A stretch of 64,000 nt of DNA from Streptomyces venezuelae ATCC 10712 (GCF_008639165.1 NZ_CP029197.1:2356001-2420000); one strand, 5' to 3'. Positions 49,851 to 59,786 are shown, counted from the stretch's first letter. Numbers and translations are program-made. Notes: generated from the letters alone by a model not told the origin.

Positions 49851-52800
49851 CTACTTCACGCCCACCGCGCGGATCAGTTCCTGCGTCACCGAGCCGCCCC
49901 GGTCGTCGCTCGCCCCGGCCCGCAGCGAGACGGAGTCCGCGCCGGACGGGACGCGCAGCTCGCCGTCCCAGGCGGCGCCGTGCCGCGCCTTCTTGAGGGC
50001 GACCTTCGTCCAGGTCCTGCCCTCGTCGTAGGAGACCTCCAGGGTGCCGGTGCCGATGCTGCCGGTGCCGGTGGCGCCCTTCACGTACTCGGCGGAGATC
50101 CCGACGGGCAGCCTGCTCCCGGCGCGGACGTCACCGTTGATGTCGGTGTCCACGTCGAAGCCGAGGTTGAGCATCGGCAGATAGGTGATCTTGTCGTGGG
50201 GGGTCTCGGCGGAGCGGAAGGTCCACTCGCTGTGGCCCTTGGTCGCGAGCCGCCAGCGCGCCGGGTCGAGCGTGGTGTCGGTGACGACCTTGTACGCGGC
50301 CTCTTCGGCCGGCGCGTCCCAGGCGTAGGCGCCGGAGCTCGTCTTGCGGTCGACGCGGGTGCCGTTGACGTACACCTCGGTGTACTGGGTCATCGAGTCG
50401 TCGCTCCACACGTTGCCGAAGCCGGTGTGGTCGTTGCCGGAGTCGCCCCAGCCGGGGGTGTTGAAGCGCAGGTCGTTGCCGGTGCGCTGCTGGCCCCAGC
50501 CGAGGCCGGTGCCCAGCCAGGGGTGCCAGACGGGACCGAACCAGTCGAGGTCCACCCGGCTGCCGCCCCGGTACACGGACTGGCCGCCGCGCTCCTCGAG
50601 CGACTCGCCGAGGTCGACGGACTCGTGCCAGCGCTGGCCGGTGCCGGTGGAGACGTACTCGGTGCGCTCGGCCGGGAAGGAGATCCACTCCTTGAAGCCG
50701 AAGCCGATCGGGAAGGTGTCGGTGATCGAGTAGCGGAACTCGCCGCCCAGTTCGGCGCGCTTGGTGGGCGCGTGGAAGGTGGAGCGGACGGTGGCGAGTT
50801 CGTCCTCGTCGGGCCGGAAGACCAGGTCCTTGCCGATGGCGCCGGGGTGGCCCTCGGAGAGGTCGTACGTGAAGGGGGTGAAGCGGGTGCCGGTCAGGTC
50901 GACGCGCTTGCCGCGGGCGGCGCCGGCGGCGAGGCGCCGGGCGTCGGCGGCGTTGACGGTGGCGACGGCGAGCGGCCGGTCCTGGTAGTCGGCGGTGCCG
51001 AACCATTCCATCAGGCGGCCGGGCCGGTCGTCGGTGACGAACAGGGCCTTGGCGCCCGCGTCCTGGGCGGTCTGGGCGACCTGCGCCGGGTCGGCGCCCT
51101 CCGTCAGCCGGACGAGGACGGCCTTGCCGGTGACGTTCCTGCCGGTGTACTCGGCGGGTGTTCCGGTGCCCGCGTCGACGAGGCCGAGGCGGTGGCGGCC
51201 CTCCAGGAGGGTGGCGCCGGCCTGCGGGGTGGCCCCGGAGAGGCGGGAACCGTCGACGCTCGTCTCCAGCATCGGCTTGCCGAGGCGCCAGACCGTCCGG
51301 TACTCGAAGGTGCCGGTGGCGGGCTTGGCGGTGGGCGCCGCGAAGATCGAGTCGTACATCGGCGGGACCTGGACGGCGCCGCCGTAGGAGGCGCCGTTGG
51401 CCTTCCGGTCGAACTCCATCAGGAGCTGGCGGGTCTCGGTGCGCCGGTCGACCTCGGCGCGGATCTCACGCAGCTGCCGTCCGTCGAGGGTGATCTCGCG
51501 GTCACGGTCGAGGGTGATCTCCGGCGCGGTGAGGAAGCCGAGGCCGAGGGAGTCCTCGCCGTGGGAGCCGCGTACGTCGAGGAAGGTGTCGACGGTGTAC
51601 GTGCCGGGCTGCAGGCGGAGTTCGAGGGTGCCGGAGTCGCCGACCGCGGCCGGGAAGGGGTCGGTGTCCTCGGCGAGCTGCTTCACGCCGAGGTGGGCGG
51701 GGGTGGGGGCGCCGTCGCGGTCCTTGACGTGGACGGTGAGGGTGTAGCGCTCCTCCTCCTTGACCAGGCCGAGCGCGGTGTGCGCGACGACGGTGCCGGC
51801 GGCGGTGGCGGTGATCCGGCCGGAGGACTGGCCGACGGGGGCCTTCGTGCCGTCACCGGTGACGGTGGTGCTCGCGGTCCCGTGGGCGGGGACGGTGAGG
51901 GTGGTGTCGGCGAGGGCGGCGACGCCGGCCGGCATGCCCTCGACGGCCAGGTTCAGCTCGACCGGCGCGTCGGAGGAGTTGGTGTAGGTGACGGTCTTCG
52001 TGACCGGCTTGCTCGACGCGTACGGCCAGGCGACGAAGCCGAGGTCGGCGGAGCCGGTCGCGGTGACGTTCGCGGCGATCGCGGCGGCCACGTCGACCCG
52101 GCCGGAGCCGAGCGCGTACGAGGAGGCGTCGAGCGTCTTCGACGAGGACATCAGCGCGTCCTTGAGCTGGGCGCCGGTCCAGTCGGGGTGCCGCTCGGCA
52201 AGCAGCGCGGCGACACCGGCGACGTGCGGGGTCGCCATCGACGTACCGCTCATGGAGGTGTAGAGGCCGCTGCCGGGGAGCAGTTGGGAGCGGGCGGCGA
52301 GGATGTCCACGCCGGGCGCCGACAGGTCGGGCTTGAGGGCCTGGTCGCCGTAGCGGGGGCCCTGGCTGGTGAAGTAGGCGGCCTCGTCGGCGGAGTCGAC
52401 GGCGCCGATGGTGAGCGCGGAGTCGGCGGCGCCGGGCGAGCCGATGGAGCCGGGGTAGCCGGAGTTGCCGGCGGCGATGACGAAGAGGGCGCCGGTCTCG
52501 GCGGTGAGGGTGTTGACGGCCAGGGCCATCGGGTCGGTGCCGTCGCTCGGTTCACGGGAGCCGAGGCTCATCGAGACGATCTTCGCGTCGATGTCCTTGG
52601 CGGCCCACTCCATGCCGGCGATGATCTCCGACTCGGAGCCGCTGCCCTCGTCGCTGAGGACCTTGCCCACGGCGAGGGTGGCGCCGGGGGCGACGCCCTT
52701 CTCCTTGCCGTCGGAGCCGGCACCGCTGCCGCCGACGGTGGAGGCGACGTGGGTGCCGTGGCCGTTGCGGTCGGCGACCTCCTGGCCGGCGATGAACGAC

Positions 52801-53534
52801 TTGGACTCGGTGACCCGGCCCGCGAGGTCGGGGTGGGCGAGGTCGGCGCCGGTGTCGAGGACCGCGACCTTCACGCCCTTGCCGGTGAGCCCCGCCTCCC
52901 AGGCCTTCGGGGTGCCGATCTGGGCGTTGGACTCGGCCATCGCGGCCTTGACCCGCCCGTCGAGCCAGACCTTGGCGGGGGCGGCGGCCCGGGCGGTCGG
53001 GGCGGCGGTGAAACCGCGCCAGAAGGAGGCGGGGTCGGTGGCGGTGACGGCGGCCCCGCCGATGCTGGGCAGCGGGCGGACGGTCTCGGCGCCGCGGGGG
53101 GCCGCGGCGGCGGTCCTGGCGGTCTTGCCGCCGTAGGTGACGATGAGCGGGAGCTCGCCGGTGACGCCCTGTTCGACTAGGCCGGTGACGTCGAAGAGCC
53201 GCGGGTCGAGCGCGCCGGAGTCCAGGTAGGGGCGGGCCTCGTCGGGGACGACGGTGACCCGGCCGTCGTCGATCCGGCTGCGTATCGCGCCGGTGGCGCC
53301 CTCGGCCCGGTCGACGGTGACGGTCTTCCGGCCGCCGCCGAGGTCCGTGAGGGTGACGCGGTCGCCGGTGACGAGGGTGACGGTGGTGCTCGCCGTCGCC
53401 TTGAAGGTGTCCGGTACGGCGGATGTGGTGGTCCCGGCGGCGGCGGTCTGCCCTGTCGAGAGCATCACGAGGGAGACGCCCGCGGCGATCAGCGCGGCTC
53501 TCCCCCTGTCGAAGGGTGTGGTCCTCGACGTCAT
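49851..53534 (-). CDS. Large secreted S8 family serine protease (subtilase)
   Basis: A 1227-residue exported protease. The signal peptide ends near residue 33 (GQTAAAG) and a propeptide extends to about 200. The catalytic triad is Asp 227 (VAVLDTGAD), His 259 (NGHGTHVAS) and Ser 432 (GTSMATPH), with oxyanion Asn 357 (AAGNSG). About 750 residues follow: beta-rich domains, a PA-like insert (RLTEGADPAQVAQTAQDAG) and a C-terminal sandwich domain ending TQELIRAVGVK. ATG 53534. The long C-terminal extension is typical of Streptomyces extracellular subtilases that act on large substrates or self-anchor. Confidence 0.95.
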   Translation of the reverse strand: MTSRTTPFDRGRAALIAAGVSLVMLSTGQTAAAGTTTSAVPDTFKATASTTVTLVTGDRVTLTDLGGGRKTVTVDRAEGATGAIRSRIDDGRVTVVPDEARPYLDSGALDPRLFDVTGLVEQGVTGELPLIVTYGGKTARTAAAAPRGAETVRPLPSIGGAAVTATDPASFWRGFTAAPTARAAAPAKVWLDGRVKAAMAESNAQIGTPKAWEAGLTGKGVKVAVLDTGADLAHPDLAGRVTESKSFIAGQEVADRNGHGTHVASTVGGSGAGSDGKEKGVAPGATLAVGKVLSDEGSGSESEIIAGMEWAAKDIDAKIVSMSLGSREPSDGTDPMALAVNTLTAETGALFVIAAGNSGYPGSIGSPGAADSALTIGAVDSADEAAYFTSQGPRYGDQALKPDLSAPGVDILAARSQLLPGSGLYTSMSGTSMATPHVAGVAALLAERHPDWTGAQLKDALMSSSKTLDASSYALGSGRVDVAAAIAANVTATGSADLGFVAWPYASSKPVTKTVTYTNSSDAPVELNLAVEGMPAGVAALADTTLTVPAHGTASTTVTGDGTKAPVGQSSGRITATAAGTVVAHTALGLVKEEERYTLTVHVKDRDGAPTPAHLGVKQLAEDTDPFPAAVGDSGTLELRLQPGTYTVDTFLDVRGSHGEDSLGLGFLTAPEITLDRDREITLDGRQLREIRAEVDRRTETRQLLMEFDRKANGASYGGAVQVPPMYDSIFAAPTAKPATGTFEYRTVWRLGKPMLETSVDGSRLSGATPQAGATLLEGRHRLGLVDAGTGTPAEYTGRNVTGKAVLVRLTEGADPAQVAQTAQDAGAKALFVTDDRPGRLMEWFGTADYQDRPLAVATVNAADARRLAAGAARGKRVDLTGTRFTPFTYDLSEGHPGAIGKDLVFRPDEDELATVRSTFHAPTKRAELGGEFRYSITDTFPIGFGFKEWISFPAERTEYVSTGTGQRWHESVDLGESLEERGGQSVYRGGSRVDLDWFGPVWHPWLGTGLGWGQQRTGNDLRFNTPGWGDSGNDHTGFGNVWSDDSMTQYTEVYVNGTRVDRKTSSGAYAWDAPAEEAAYKVVTDTTLDPARWRLATKGHSEWTFRSAETPHDKITYLPMLNLGFDVDTDINGDVRAGSRLPVGISAEYVKGATGTGSIGTGTLEVSYDEGRTWTKVALKKARHGAAWDGELRVPSGADSVSLRAGASDDRGGSVTQELIRAVGVK

Positions 53535-53687
53535 CGTGCGAACTCCTCGCGGACCCGGGGTAGGGGGTTTTCCGGGTGCCGGGGGGAGTCTTGGCCAGTG
53601 GAGGGGGATTGACTCCGGTCGTTCCTGGCGGTTATGCGCCGTGGCGGCGAACCGCCAGAACAGGAACGGCCTTTCGGGGAGAATTGC

Positions 53688-54977
53688 TCACGGAGTCGGG
53701 TCGAGGGCGTCGTACCGGCGGAAACCGCGCGCGTACACGGCGAGGGCGCCGACCGCCACGACGCAGGCGATTCCGCCGCCGGTGACGGCGACGGCGGGCG
53801 AGGTCAGGTCGGCGATCGAGCCCGCGAGGAAGTCCCCGAGCCGGGGCCCGCCGGCGACCACCACGATGAAGACGCCCTGGAGCCGGCCGCGCATCTCGTC
53901 CGGGGCCGCGACCTGCATCATCGTGTTCCGGAAGATCATCGAGACGGTGTCGGAGTACCCGGCGAGGGCGAGCAGGAGCAGCCCCAGCCACAGGTTCCGG
54001 GTGAGTCCGAAGACGGCGATGGCGGTGCCCCAGGAGGCGACGGCGATCAGGATCGCCTGCCCGTGGTGGCGGATGCGGCCCTGCCAGCCGGACAGTACGC
54101 CGCCGAGCAGCGCGCCGAACGCGGGCGCGGCGACGAGGAGTCCGGTCGTCCTGGCGTCCCCGCCGTACCAGAGGACGGCGACGGCGGGGAACAGGGCGCG
54201 GGGGTGGGCGAGGATCATGGCGCAGAAGTCCGAGAGGAACGTCATGCGCAGGTTGGGGCGGGTGGCGAGGAACCGCAGCCCGTCGAGGACGGAGGCCCTC
54301 TTGCTCCCCGTGCGGTCCGGCAGCATCGCCGGCAGCCGCCACATCGCGTACAGGCTCGCGGAGAAGGCGACGGCGTCCACGAGGTACGCCGTCTGGTAGC
54401 CGGCGAGACCGACGATCAGGCCGCCGAGGCTGGGGCCGACGAGCGTGCCGAAGGTGGTGACCATCGAGTTCAGCGCGTTGGCGGCGCGCAGCTGCTCGGG
54501 CGGCAGCAGCCGGGGGATCATCGAGGAGCGGGCGGGCGCGTTGAGCGCGGCGCACACGGCCTGGAGGGCGACGACGGCGTACAGGAACCAGACACGGTGG
54601 AAGCCGGCGAACGCGGCGGTGGCGAGCGCGATCGACAGCGCGGCGGAGCCGCAGGCGCTGAACAGGCCGAGCTTGCGGCGGTCGACGGTGTCGGCGATGG
54701 CACCGCCGTACAGGCCGAAGACGACCAGCGGGACGAGCGAGAACAGGCCGACGAGCCCGACGGCGAAGGGCGAGCGGGTGATGTCGTACACCTGGAGCGA
54801 GACGGCGAGCGCCGTCATGCCCTGCCCGACCCAGGAGACGGTGCTCCCGAACCAGAGGCGGCGGTAGTCGGCGGAGGTCCGCAGCGGGGTGAGGTCGGCG
54901 AAGAGCCTGCGGCGCTCGGCGCGCCGGGGCTCAGGGGGCTGATGCTGTGACTGGGGCTGGGGCTCCGTGGCGGTCAC
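53688..54977 (-). CDS. MFS exporter, EntS/MefA-like
   Basis: A 429-residue membrane exporter with 12 predicted helices, starting with the group's LRTSADYRRLWFGSTVSWVGQGM and carrying RSSMIPRLLPPEQLRAANALNS. The family exports siderophores or macrolides in other bacteria. GTG 54977 overlaps the stop of the upstream acetyltransferase by 4 bases (GTGA), so the two are co-translated; acetylation plus export of the same compound is plausible. 153 bases separate it from the subtilase start downstream. Confidence 0.9.
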   Translation of the reverse strand: MTATEPQPQSQHQPPEPRRAERRRLFADLTPLRTSADYRRLWFGSTVSWVGQGMTALAVSLQVYDITRSPFAVGLVGLFSLVPLVVFGLYGGAIADTVDRRKLGLFSACGSAALSIALATAAFAGFHRVWFLYAVVALQAVCAALNAPARSSMIPRLLPPEQLRAANALNSMVTTFGTLVGPSLGGLIVGLAGYQTAYLVDAVAFSASLYAMWRLPAMLPDRTGSKRASVLDGLRFLATRPNLRMTFLSDFCAMILAHPRALFPAVAVLWYGGDARTTGLLVAAPAFGALLGGVLSGWQGRIRHHGQAILIAVASWGTAIAVFGLTRNLWLGLLLLALAGYSDTVSMIFRNTMMQVAAPDEMRGRLQGVFIVVVAGGPRLGDFLAGSIADLTSPAVAVTGGGIACVVAVGALAVYARGFRRYDALDPTP

Positions 54978-55420
54978 GCGATGTCGTACCGGAGCTCGGG
55001 GCGGTCCCAGTGGATGCGCCCGGCGGCCGGGACGGTCCCGGTGCGGACGGCGCCGGTACGCAGGTAGAACTCCTCGGCGGGCGGATGCGCGACGACCCGC
55101 ACGGCGGTGAGCCCGGCGGCCCTGGCCTGCCCGGTCATGTGCTCCATGAGCAGCCGTCCGATGCCGAGACCCTGGGCGCTGTCGGCGACGAACGCGAGGT
55201 CGAGCTCGGCCTCGTCGAGGAGCAGGGCGTAGAACCCGAGCACGCGGTCGCTCGCGTCGACGGCGACGAACACGGGGTGGTGCTCGATGTACGCGCCACC
55301 GACCTGGTACCCCTCGACCATGGCCCCGTAGTCGCCCCGATAGGCGCGGGAGGACCGGACGAGCCGGGTGAGCCGCTTGGAATCCTCGGCGACGGCACGC
55401 CGGACGGTGAACTCGGACAT
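54974..55420 (-). CDS. GNAT family N-acetyltransferase
   Basis: A 148-residue acetyl-CoA-dependent transferase. The acetyl-CoA pyrophosphate loop is SAQGLGIGRLLMEH (Q-x-x-G-x-G type), and the C-terminal beta-bulge region EEFYLRTGAVRTG is typical. TATACT lies 6 bases before ATG 55420, a near-consensus -10, so the message is probably leaderless. First gene of a GNAT-MFS operon. Substrate unknown. Confidence 0.9.
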   Translation of the reverse strand: MSEFTVRRAVAEDSKRLTRLVRSSRAYRGDYGAMVEGYQVGGAYIEHHPVFVAVDASDRVLGFYALLLDEAELDLAFVADSAQGLGIGRLLMEHMTGQARAAGLTAVRVVAHPPAEEFYLRTGAVRTGTVPAAGRIHWDRPELRYDIA

Positions 55421-55466
55421 GGGGCGAGTATAGGGGTGGATAGGGCAGTTGATCCTTACGTTTTGG

Positions 55467-58400
55467 TCAAGGGGCTTCGGCGGACAGCGCCGCCTCCGCC
55501 ACCGCGGCCTCGGGCGTCAGGGTCGTGCCCCGGGTGAAGGCCGCCGTGAACGCGGCCGGGTCCAGGCCGGTGCGGACCGTGCGTTCCGTCGCGTCGACGT
55601 CCCCGCGCTCCGCCGGGGGCAAGGGGGCGCCCGTCGAGGCGCGGAGGGCGGACGCGGCGCCCAGGAGGAGGGCGGCGCCCTCCGCACGGCCCGCGCCCGC
55701 CCGGGCCGAGGCCAGGCCCTCCAGGGCGAGGGCGACCGCCCGCGGGTCGCCCGAGGCCACCGCCGTGCCATAGCCCTCCTCCTGGAGCTTCGCCGCGCCC
55801 ACCACATCGCCGCGCGCCAGGGCCGAGAAGCCCAGCTCGGCCAGGATCAGGGCGTTCGCCGAGTCGAGGCCCACCGCCCGGTGCCAGTCGAGCACCTCCC
55901 GCATGTGCCCCTCGGCCTCCTCGAACAGGCCCTCGCGGCGGGCCCCCAGGCCGAGCCCGAGCACCGCGTTGATCTCGCCCGCGCGGAAGCCGGCCTCCAC
56001 CGCCCGCTCCCGCGCCGCCTCGTGGTACGCCCGCGCCTCGGCCGGCTCCCCCCGCAGCAGCGCGGTACGCCCGATCCCGGCCAGCAGGTCCGGCACCGCG
56101 GTCGTCAGGCCGAAGCCCTCCGCCGCCGCCAGCCCCGCCCGCTGGAGCCGGTCCGCCCGCTCGTACGCGCCGTGGATCTCCGCGACCGCCGCCAGCGGAT
56201 ACACCGACCACAGCCGCGAACAGGCGTCGCCGACCTCCGCGAACAGCGCGTCCGACCGCGCCGCGTCCACCTCCGCGCCCGCCACGTCCCCGGCGAGCAG
56301 CCGCTGCACCGAGCGGTCCGCGAGCGCCGCCGCCTCCACCCAGCGGTCGCCGTGCGCGCGGGCGCCGTCGAGGGCCTGCCCCGTGAGCTCGCCGCCCTCG
56401 CTCTGGCTGCCCGTCCCGCAGAGCGCGTGGGCGAGGAACCAGCGCGCCCAGGCGCGTTCCGCCGGGCGACCGGGCTCCGCCTCGTCGTACGCGGTGAGCG
56501 CCCGCGCGATCCGCTGCCGCCGGTCCGTGCCGTCGCCGCCCATGACGGAGATCCCGGTACGCCAGACCTCCACGCGGGCCCGGAGCGCGGCCGGTTCGGG
56601 CCGGGCCGGGTCCTGCGGGGCGACCGGCCGCAGCGCCGCCGTCGCCGAGCGCAGGGCCTCGCCCAGCCGGCCGCGCATGACCCAGTACCAGGCGAGCGCG
56701 TCGACGAGCCGGAGCGCCGCCTCGGCGTTCCGCCCGACGCCGGGCGCGGCCAGCGCCCGGTCCAGGGCGGCGCGCAGGTTCGGCGTCTCGGCGTCGAGCC
56801 GGGCGAGGCTCCGGCGCTGGTCCGCGCCACGGAGCGCGGGCCCGGCCTCCTCGGCGAGCCGCAGGTGGTGGACCAGGTGGCGTTCCCGTACGGCCTCCGT
56901 CTCACCGGCCTCCGCCAGCCGTTCGAGGCAGTAGGCGGCGACGGACTCCAGAAGCCGGTAGCGCGGCCCGTCCGCCCCGTCGACGGCCACGACGAGCGAC
57001 CGGTCGACGAGCCGCGCGAGCAGCCCGAACACGTCCCCCGGGAGCACGCGCGCCGCACCCGGGAGGGCGCCCTCCGGCCCGGACCCGGTGGTGGGGTCGT
57101 CCGCGCAGACCTCCTCCGCCGCCCGCAGTGAGCAGCCCTCCGCGTGGACGGCGAGGCGGCGCAGGACCGTTCGTTCCGGTTCGGTCAGGAGTTCCCAGCT
57201 CCAGTCGATGACCGCCCGCAGGGTCTGCTGCCGGGCGGGCGCGCCGCGCAGGCCCCGGTCGAGCAGCCGGAAGCGGTCGTCGAGCCGGGCGAGCAGCCCG
57301 TGCACACCGAGGGCACGGACGCGCGTCGCCGCGAGTTCCAGGGCGAGCGGGATGCCGTCGAGGCAGCGGCAGACGGCCCGTACCGCCTCCCGCTCGGCGG
57401 GGTCGAGCCCGGCGCCCGCCCCGAACCCCGGCGCGGACGCGGCCGCCCGCGCCGTGAACAGCTCGAACGCCCCGTCGTCGTCCAGCGGCTCCACCGCCCG
57501 GAGCGTCTCGCCGGCGAGCGCGAGCGGCTCCTGGCTGGTCGTCAGGACGACGAGGCCGGGCGCGGTGCGCAGCAGCAGCTCGGTGAGCGTGGCCGCCTCG
57601 TCGACGACGTGCTCGCAGTTGTCGAGGACGAGCAGCGCGCGTCTGCCGCGCAGCACCTCGGCGAGGCGCTCGGCCGTGGTGAGGGCCCGTTCGCCCTCGG
57701 GCCGCAGCCCCCACACCCCGTCGTCGCGGAGTTCGAGCGCGGCGGCGACGACCTCGGCGAGTTCGCCGCGCGCGCCGGCGAACTCGACCAGCCACACCCC
57801 GTCGGCGAACTCCTCGCGCAGCCGCCCCGCCGCCTCGACGGCGAGCCGGGTCTTCCCGACGCCGCCGGGGCCGGTGAGGGTGACGAGCCGGCGTTCGGTG
57901 AGGAGTCCGCACACCTCGGCGACGGCCGCCTCCCGGCCGACGATCCCGGTGAGCGGCGCGAGGAGGTTGCCGCGCGGGGGGCCGCCGTCGGCGGCCGGCC
58001 GGGGCGCCGGGGCTCCGGCGGCAGCGGGGGCGGGGTCCGGCCGGGGCGCCGGGACTCCGGCGGGGGCGAGGACTCCGGCGGGCGCGGGGGCTCCGGCGGG
58101 GGCGGGGGCTCCGGCGGGCGCGGGGGCCGGCGGCGGCGAGAGCGAGGCGTCCTGGCGGAGCATCGCCGCGTGCAGCGCGGTCAGTTCGGGGCTCGGGTCG
58201 AGTCCGAGCTCGTCGGCGAGGAGGGCGCGCAGCTCCTCGTACCCGGCGAGCGCCTCGCTCTGCCGTCCCGCCCGGTACAGGGCGCGCAGCTGTACGGCCC
58301 TGAGCCGTTCGCGCAGCGGGTGCCGGGCGACGAGCTCCGCCAGCTCCCCGGCGAGCACGTCCTGTTCGCCGGCTTCCAGGCGTGCCTCGGCCAGGGCCTC

Positions 58401-58886
58401 CTGAACGACGAGCCGTTCCTCCTCCAGGCGGTCCGCCGCGGCCCGCGCGAACGGCTCCTCCGCGAACTCGGCGAAGGCCGGGCCCCGCCACAGGCCGAGC
58501 GCCTCGCGGAGCGCCGCGGCCCGGGCCCGGGGCTCGGGCGTCTCCCGGGCGAGGGCCGCGAGCCGGGTGAACTCATGGACGTCCAGCGCGCCTTCGGGTA
58601 CGGCGAGGAGGTAGCCGGGCGCCTGGGTGACGACGAGGCCGCGTCCGCCGGGCTCGGCCTCGTCCAGGGCGCGGCGCAGCTGGGAGACCTTGGCCTGGAG
58701 GGCCCGCAGGGGGTTGCCGGGCGGTTCCTCGCCCCAGAGGTCGTCGACGAGCCGGAACGCGGCCACCGGCCGTCCCGCGTCGGCGAGGAGCGCGGCGAGC
58801 AGGGCCCGCACCTTGCGCTCCGGGACCCGGACGAGCGTGCCGTCCTCGGTCCGTACGGCCGTCTCCCCCAGCACCGCGAATCGCAT
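55467..58886 (-). CDS. AfsR-like regulator: SARP DNA-binding, BTAD, NB-ARC and TPR domains
   Basis: A 1139-residue STAND regulator. OmpR-like winged helix (residues 1-95, ending VVTQAPGYLL) and BTAD domain (about 100-245, LYRAGRQSEALAGYEELR) make up the SARP part. A Pro/Ala-rich linker (245-305) encoded by imperfect 18-base repeats leads to the NB-ARC ATPase with Walker A GPGGVGKT (339-346) and LLVLDNCEH. TPR-like helices fill the last 400 residues. SARPs switch on specialised-metabolism genes by binding direct repeats; five such repeats lie right upstream. TACGGT is 6 bases before ATG. Confidence 0.93.
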   Translation of the reverse strand: MRFAVLGETAVRTEDGTLVRVPERKVRALLAALLADAGRPVAAFRLVDDLWGEEPPGNPLRALQAKVSQLRRALDEAEPGGRGLVVTQAPGYLLAVPEGALDVHEFTRLAALARETPEPRARAAALREALGLWRGPAFAEFAEEPFARAAADRLEEERLVVQEALAEARLEAGEQDVLAGELAELVARHPLRERLRAVQLRALYRAGRQSEALAGYEELRALLADELGLDPSPELTALHAAMLRQDASLSPPPAPAPAGAPAPAGAPAPAGVLAPAGVPAPRPDPAPAAAGAPAPRPAADGGPPRGNLLAPLTGIVGREAAVAEVCGLLTERRLVTLTGPGGVGKTRLAVEAAGRLREEFADGVWLVEFAGARGELAEVVAAALELRDDGVWGLRPEGERALTTAERLAEVLRGRRALLVLDNCEHVVDEAATLTELLLRTAPGLVVLTTSQEPLALAGETLRAVEPLDDDGAFELFTARAAASAPGFGAGAGLDPAEREAVRAVCRCLDGIPLALELAATRVRALGVHGLLARLDDRFRLLDRGLRGAPARQQTLRAVIDWSWELLTEPERTVLRRLAVHAEGCSLRAAEEVCADDPTTGSGPEGALPGAARVLPGDVFGLLARLVDRSLVVAVDGADGPRYRLLESVAAYCLERLAEAGETEAVRERHLVHHLRLAEEAGPALRGADQRRSLARLDAETPNLRAALDRALAAPGVGRNAEAALRLVDALAWYWVMRGRLGEALRSATAALRPVAPQDPARPEPAALRARVEVWRTGISVMGGDGTDRRQRIARALTAYDEAEPGRPAERAWARWFLAHALCGTGSQSEGGELTGQALDGARAHGDRWVEAAALADRSVQRLLAGDVAGAEVDAARSDALFAEVGDACSRLWSVYPLAAVAEIHGAYERADRLQRAGLAAAEGFGLTTAVPDLLAGIGRTALLRGEPAEARAYHEAARERAVEAGFRAGEINAVLGLGLGARREGLFEEAEGHMREVLDWHRAVGLDSANALILAELGFSALARGDVVGAAKLQEEGYGTAVASGDPRAVALALEGLASARAGAGRAEGAALLLGAASALRASTGAPLPPAERGDVDATERTVRTGLDPAAFTAAFTRGTTLTPEAAVAEAALSAEAP

Positions 58887-58904
58887 GCGGCCACCGTAAC
58901 CCGG

Positions 58905-58959
58905 CCCGAACGCGGCCCGAACGCGGCCCGAACAGAACCCGAGCCGGACCCGAACAGCC
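58905..58959. promoter_or_regulatory. Five 11-bp-phased direct repeats: candidate SARP operator
   Basis: Five units of exactly 11 bases start CCCGAAC, CCCGAAC, CCCGAAC, CCCGAGC and CCCGAAC (58905, 58916, 58927, 58938, 58949); on the minus strand they read GTTCGGG. The repeat next to the regulator ends 6 bases from its -10-like TACGGT (58898-58893). On the other side CAGAGT (58966-58971) lies 6 bases from the array, before the SDR gene. SARP proteins bind heptamer repeats at 11-base period just upstream of -10. Confidence 0.82.
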
Positions 58960-59018
58960 GGCCGCCAGAGTCGTCCCCGTCAGCAGGAAACGGCACACGG
59001 ACCACCAAGGAGCAGGAC

Positions 59019-59786
59019 ATGAGCAGCACCGAACCCCTCGCCGGCAAGACCGCCCTCGTCACCGGCGGCAGCCGTGGGATCGGCCGGGCGATCGCCCTCC
59101 GCCTCGCCGCGGACGGCGCCCGGGTCGGCGTCCACTACGCCGGCAACGAGACGGCCGCGAAGGAGACGGTCGACGCGATCGAGGCGGCCGGCGGCTCCGC
59201 CTTCGCCTTCCGCACCGAGCTGGGCGTCCCGGGCGACGCCGACGCCCTCTGGGCCGCCTTCGACGAGCACGCCGGGGACGACCACGGGCTGGACATCCTG
59301 GTCAACAACGCCGGAATCGCCGGCCCCGGCCTGATCCACGAGGTCGAGGAGGCCGACTACGACCGGGTGTTCGCGGTCAACGCCAAGGCGCCGTTCTTCA
59401 TCATCCAGAAGGGGCTCGACCGGCTCCGCGACGGCGGCAGGATCATCAACATCTCCTCCGGGGTCACCAAGGTCGCCTTCCCGGGCATGACCTCGTACGC
59501 CGCCTCCAAGGGCGCCGTCGAGGTGCTGACCCTCACCCTCGCCCAGACCCTCGGCTCCCGGGACATCACGGTCAACGCGGTCTCGCCGGGCACGATCGAG
59601 ACCGACATCCACCCGTGGATGGCCGACCCGGCCGCCAAGGCGCACGCCGCCCGGTTCTCGGTCTTCAACCGGGTGGGCCGGCCGGGTGACGTGGCCGATG
59701 TGGTGGGCTTCCTCGCCTCCGACGACGCCCGCTGGGTCACCGGCCAGAACATCGACGCGAGCGGCGGCTCCGGCCTCGGCCTCTGA
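59019..59786 (+). CDS. Short-chain dehydrogenase/reductase, FabG-like
   Basis: A 255-residue NAD(P)-dependent oxidoreductase. The cofactor loop is TGGSRGIG, NNAG follows, and the catalytic residues are Ser in INISSG and Tyr-x-x-x-Lys in YAASK. The end NIDASGGSGLGL is typical of classical SDRs. ATG 59019 with AAGGAG 6 bases upstream. Divergent from the AfsR-like regulator with the 11-bp repeat array between, so it is a probable direct target. A hairpin follows its stop, so it is likely monocistronic. Substrate unknown. Confidence 0.92.
   Translation: MSSTEPLAGKTALVTGGSRGIGRAIALRLAADGARVGVHYAGNETAAKETVDAIEAAGGSAFAFRTELGVPGDADALWAAFDEHAGDDHGLDILVNNAGIAGPGLIHEVEEADYDRVFAVNAKAPFFIIQKGLDRLRDGGRIINISSGVTKVAFPGMTSYAASKGAVEVLTLTLAQTLGSRDITVNAVSPGTIETDIHPWMADPAAKAHAARFSVFNRVGRPGDVADVVGFLASDDARWVTGQNIDASGGSGLGL

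Noticed and set aside
49812..53180. 1122-codon open frame on the plus strand, antisense to the subtilase gene
   Set aside because: Its translation is Gly/Val/Asp/Ala-rich low complexity with no recognisable domain, while the minus strand encodes a full subtilase with the catalytic triad. Third-position GC bias creates such mirror frames.
58021..58135. GGCTCCGGCGGGGGCG-like tandem repeats as an independent repeat element
   Set aside because: They encode the Pro/Ala-rich linker of the AfsR-like regulator in frame, so they are protein low complexity.
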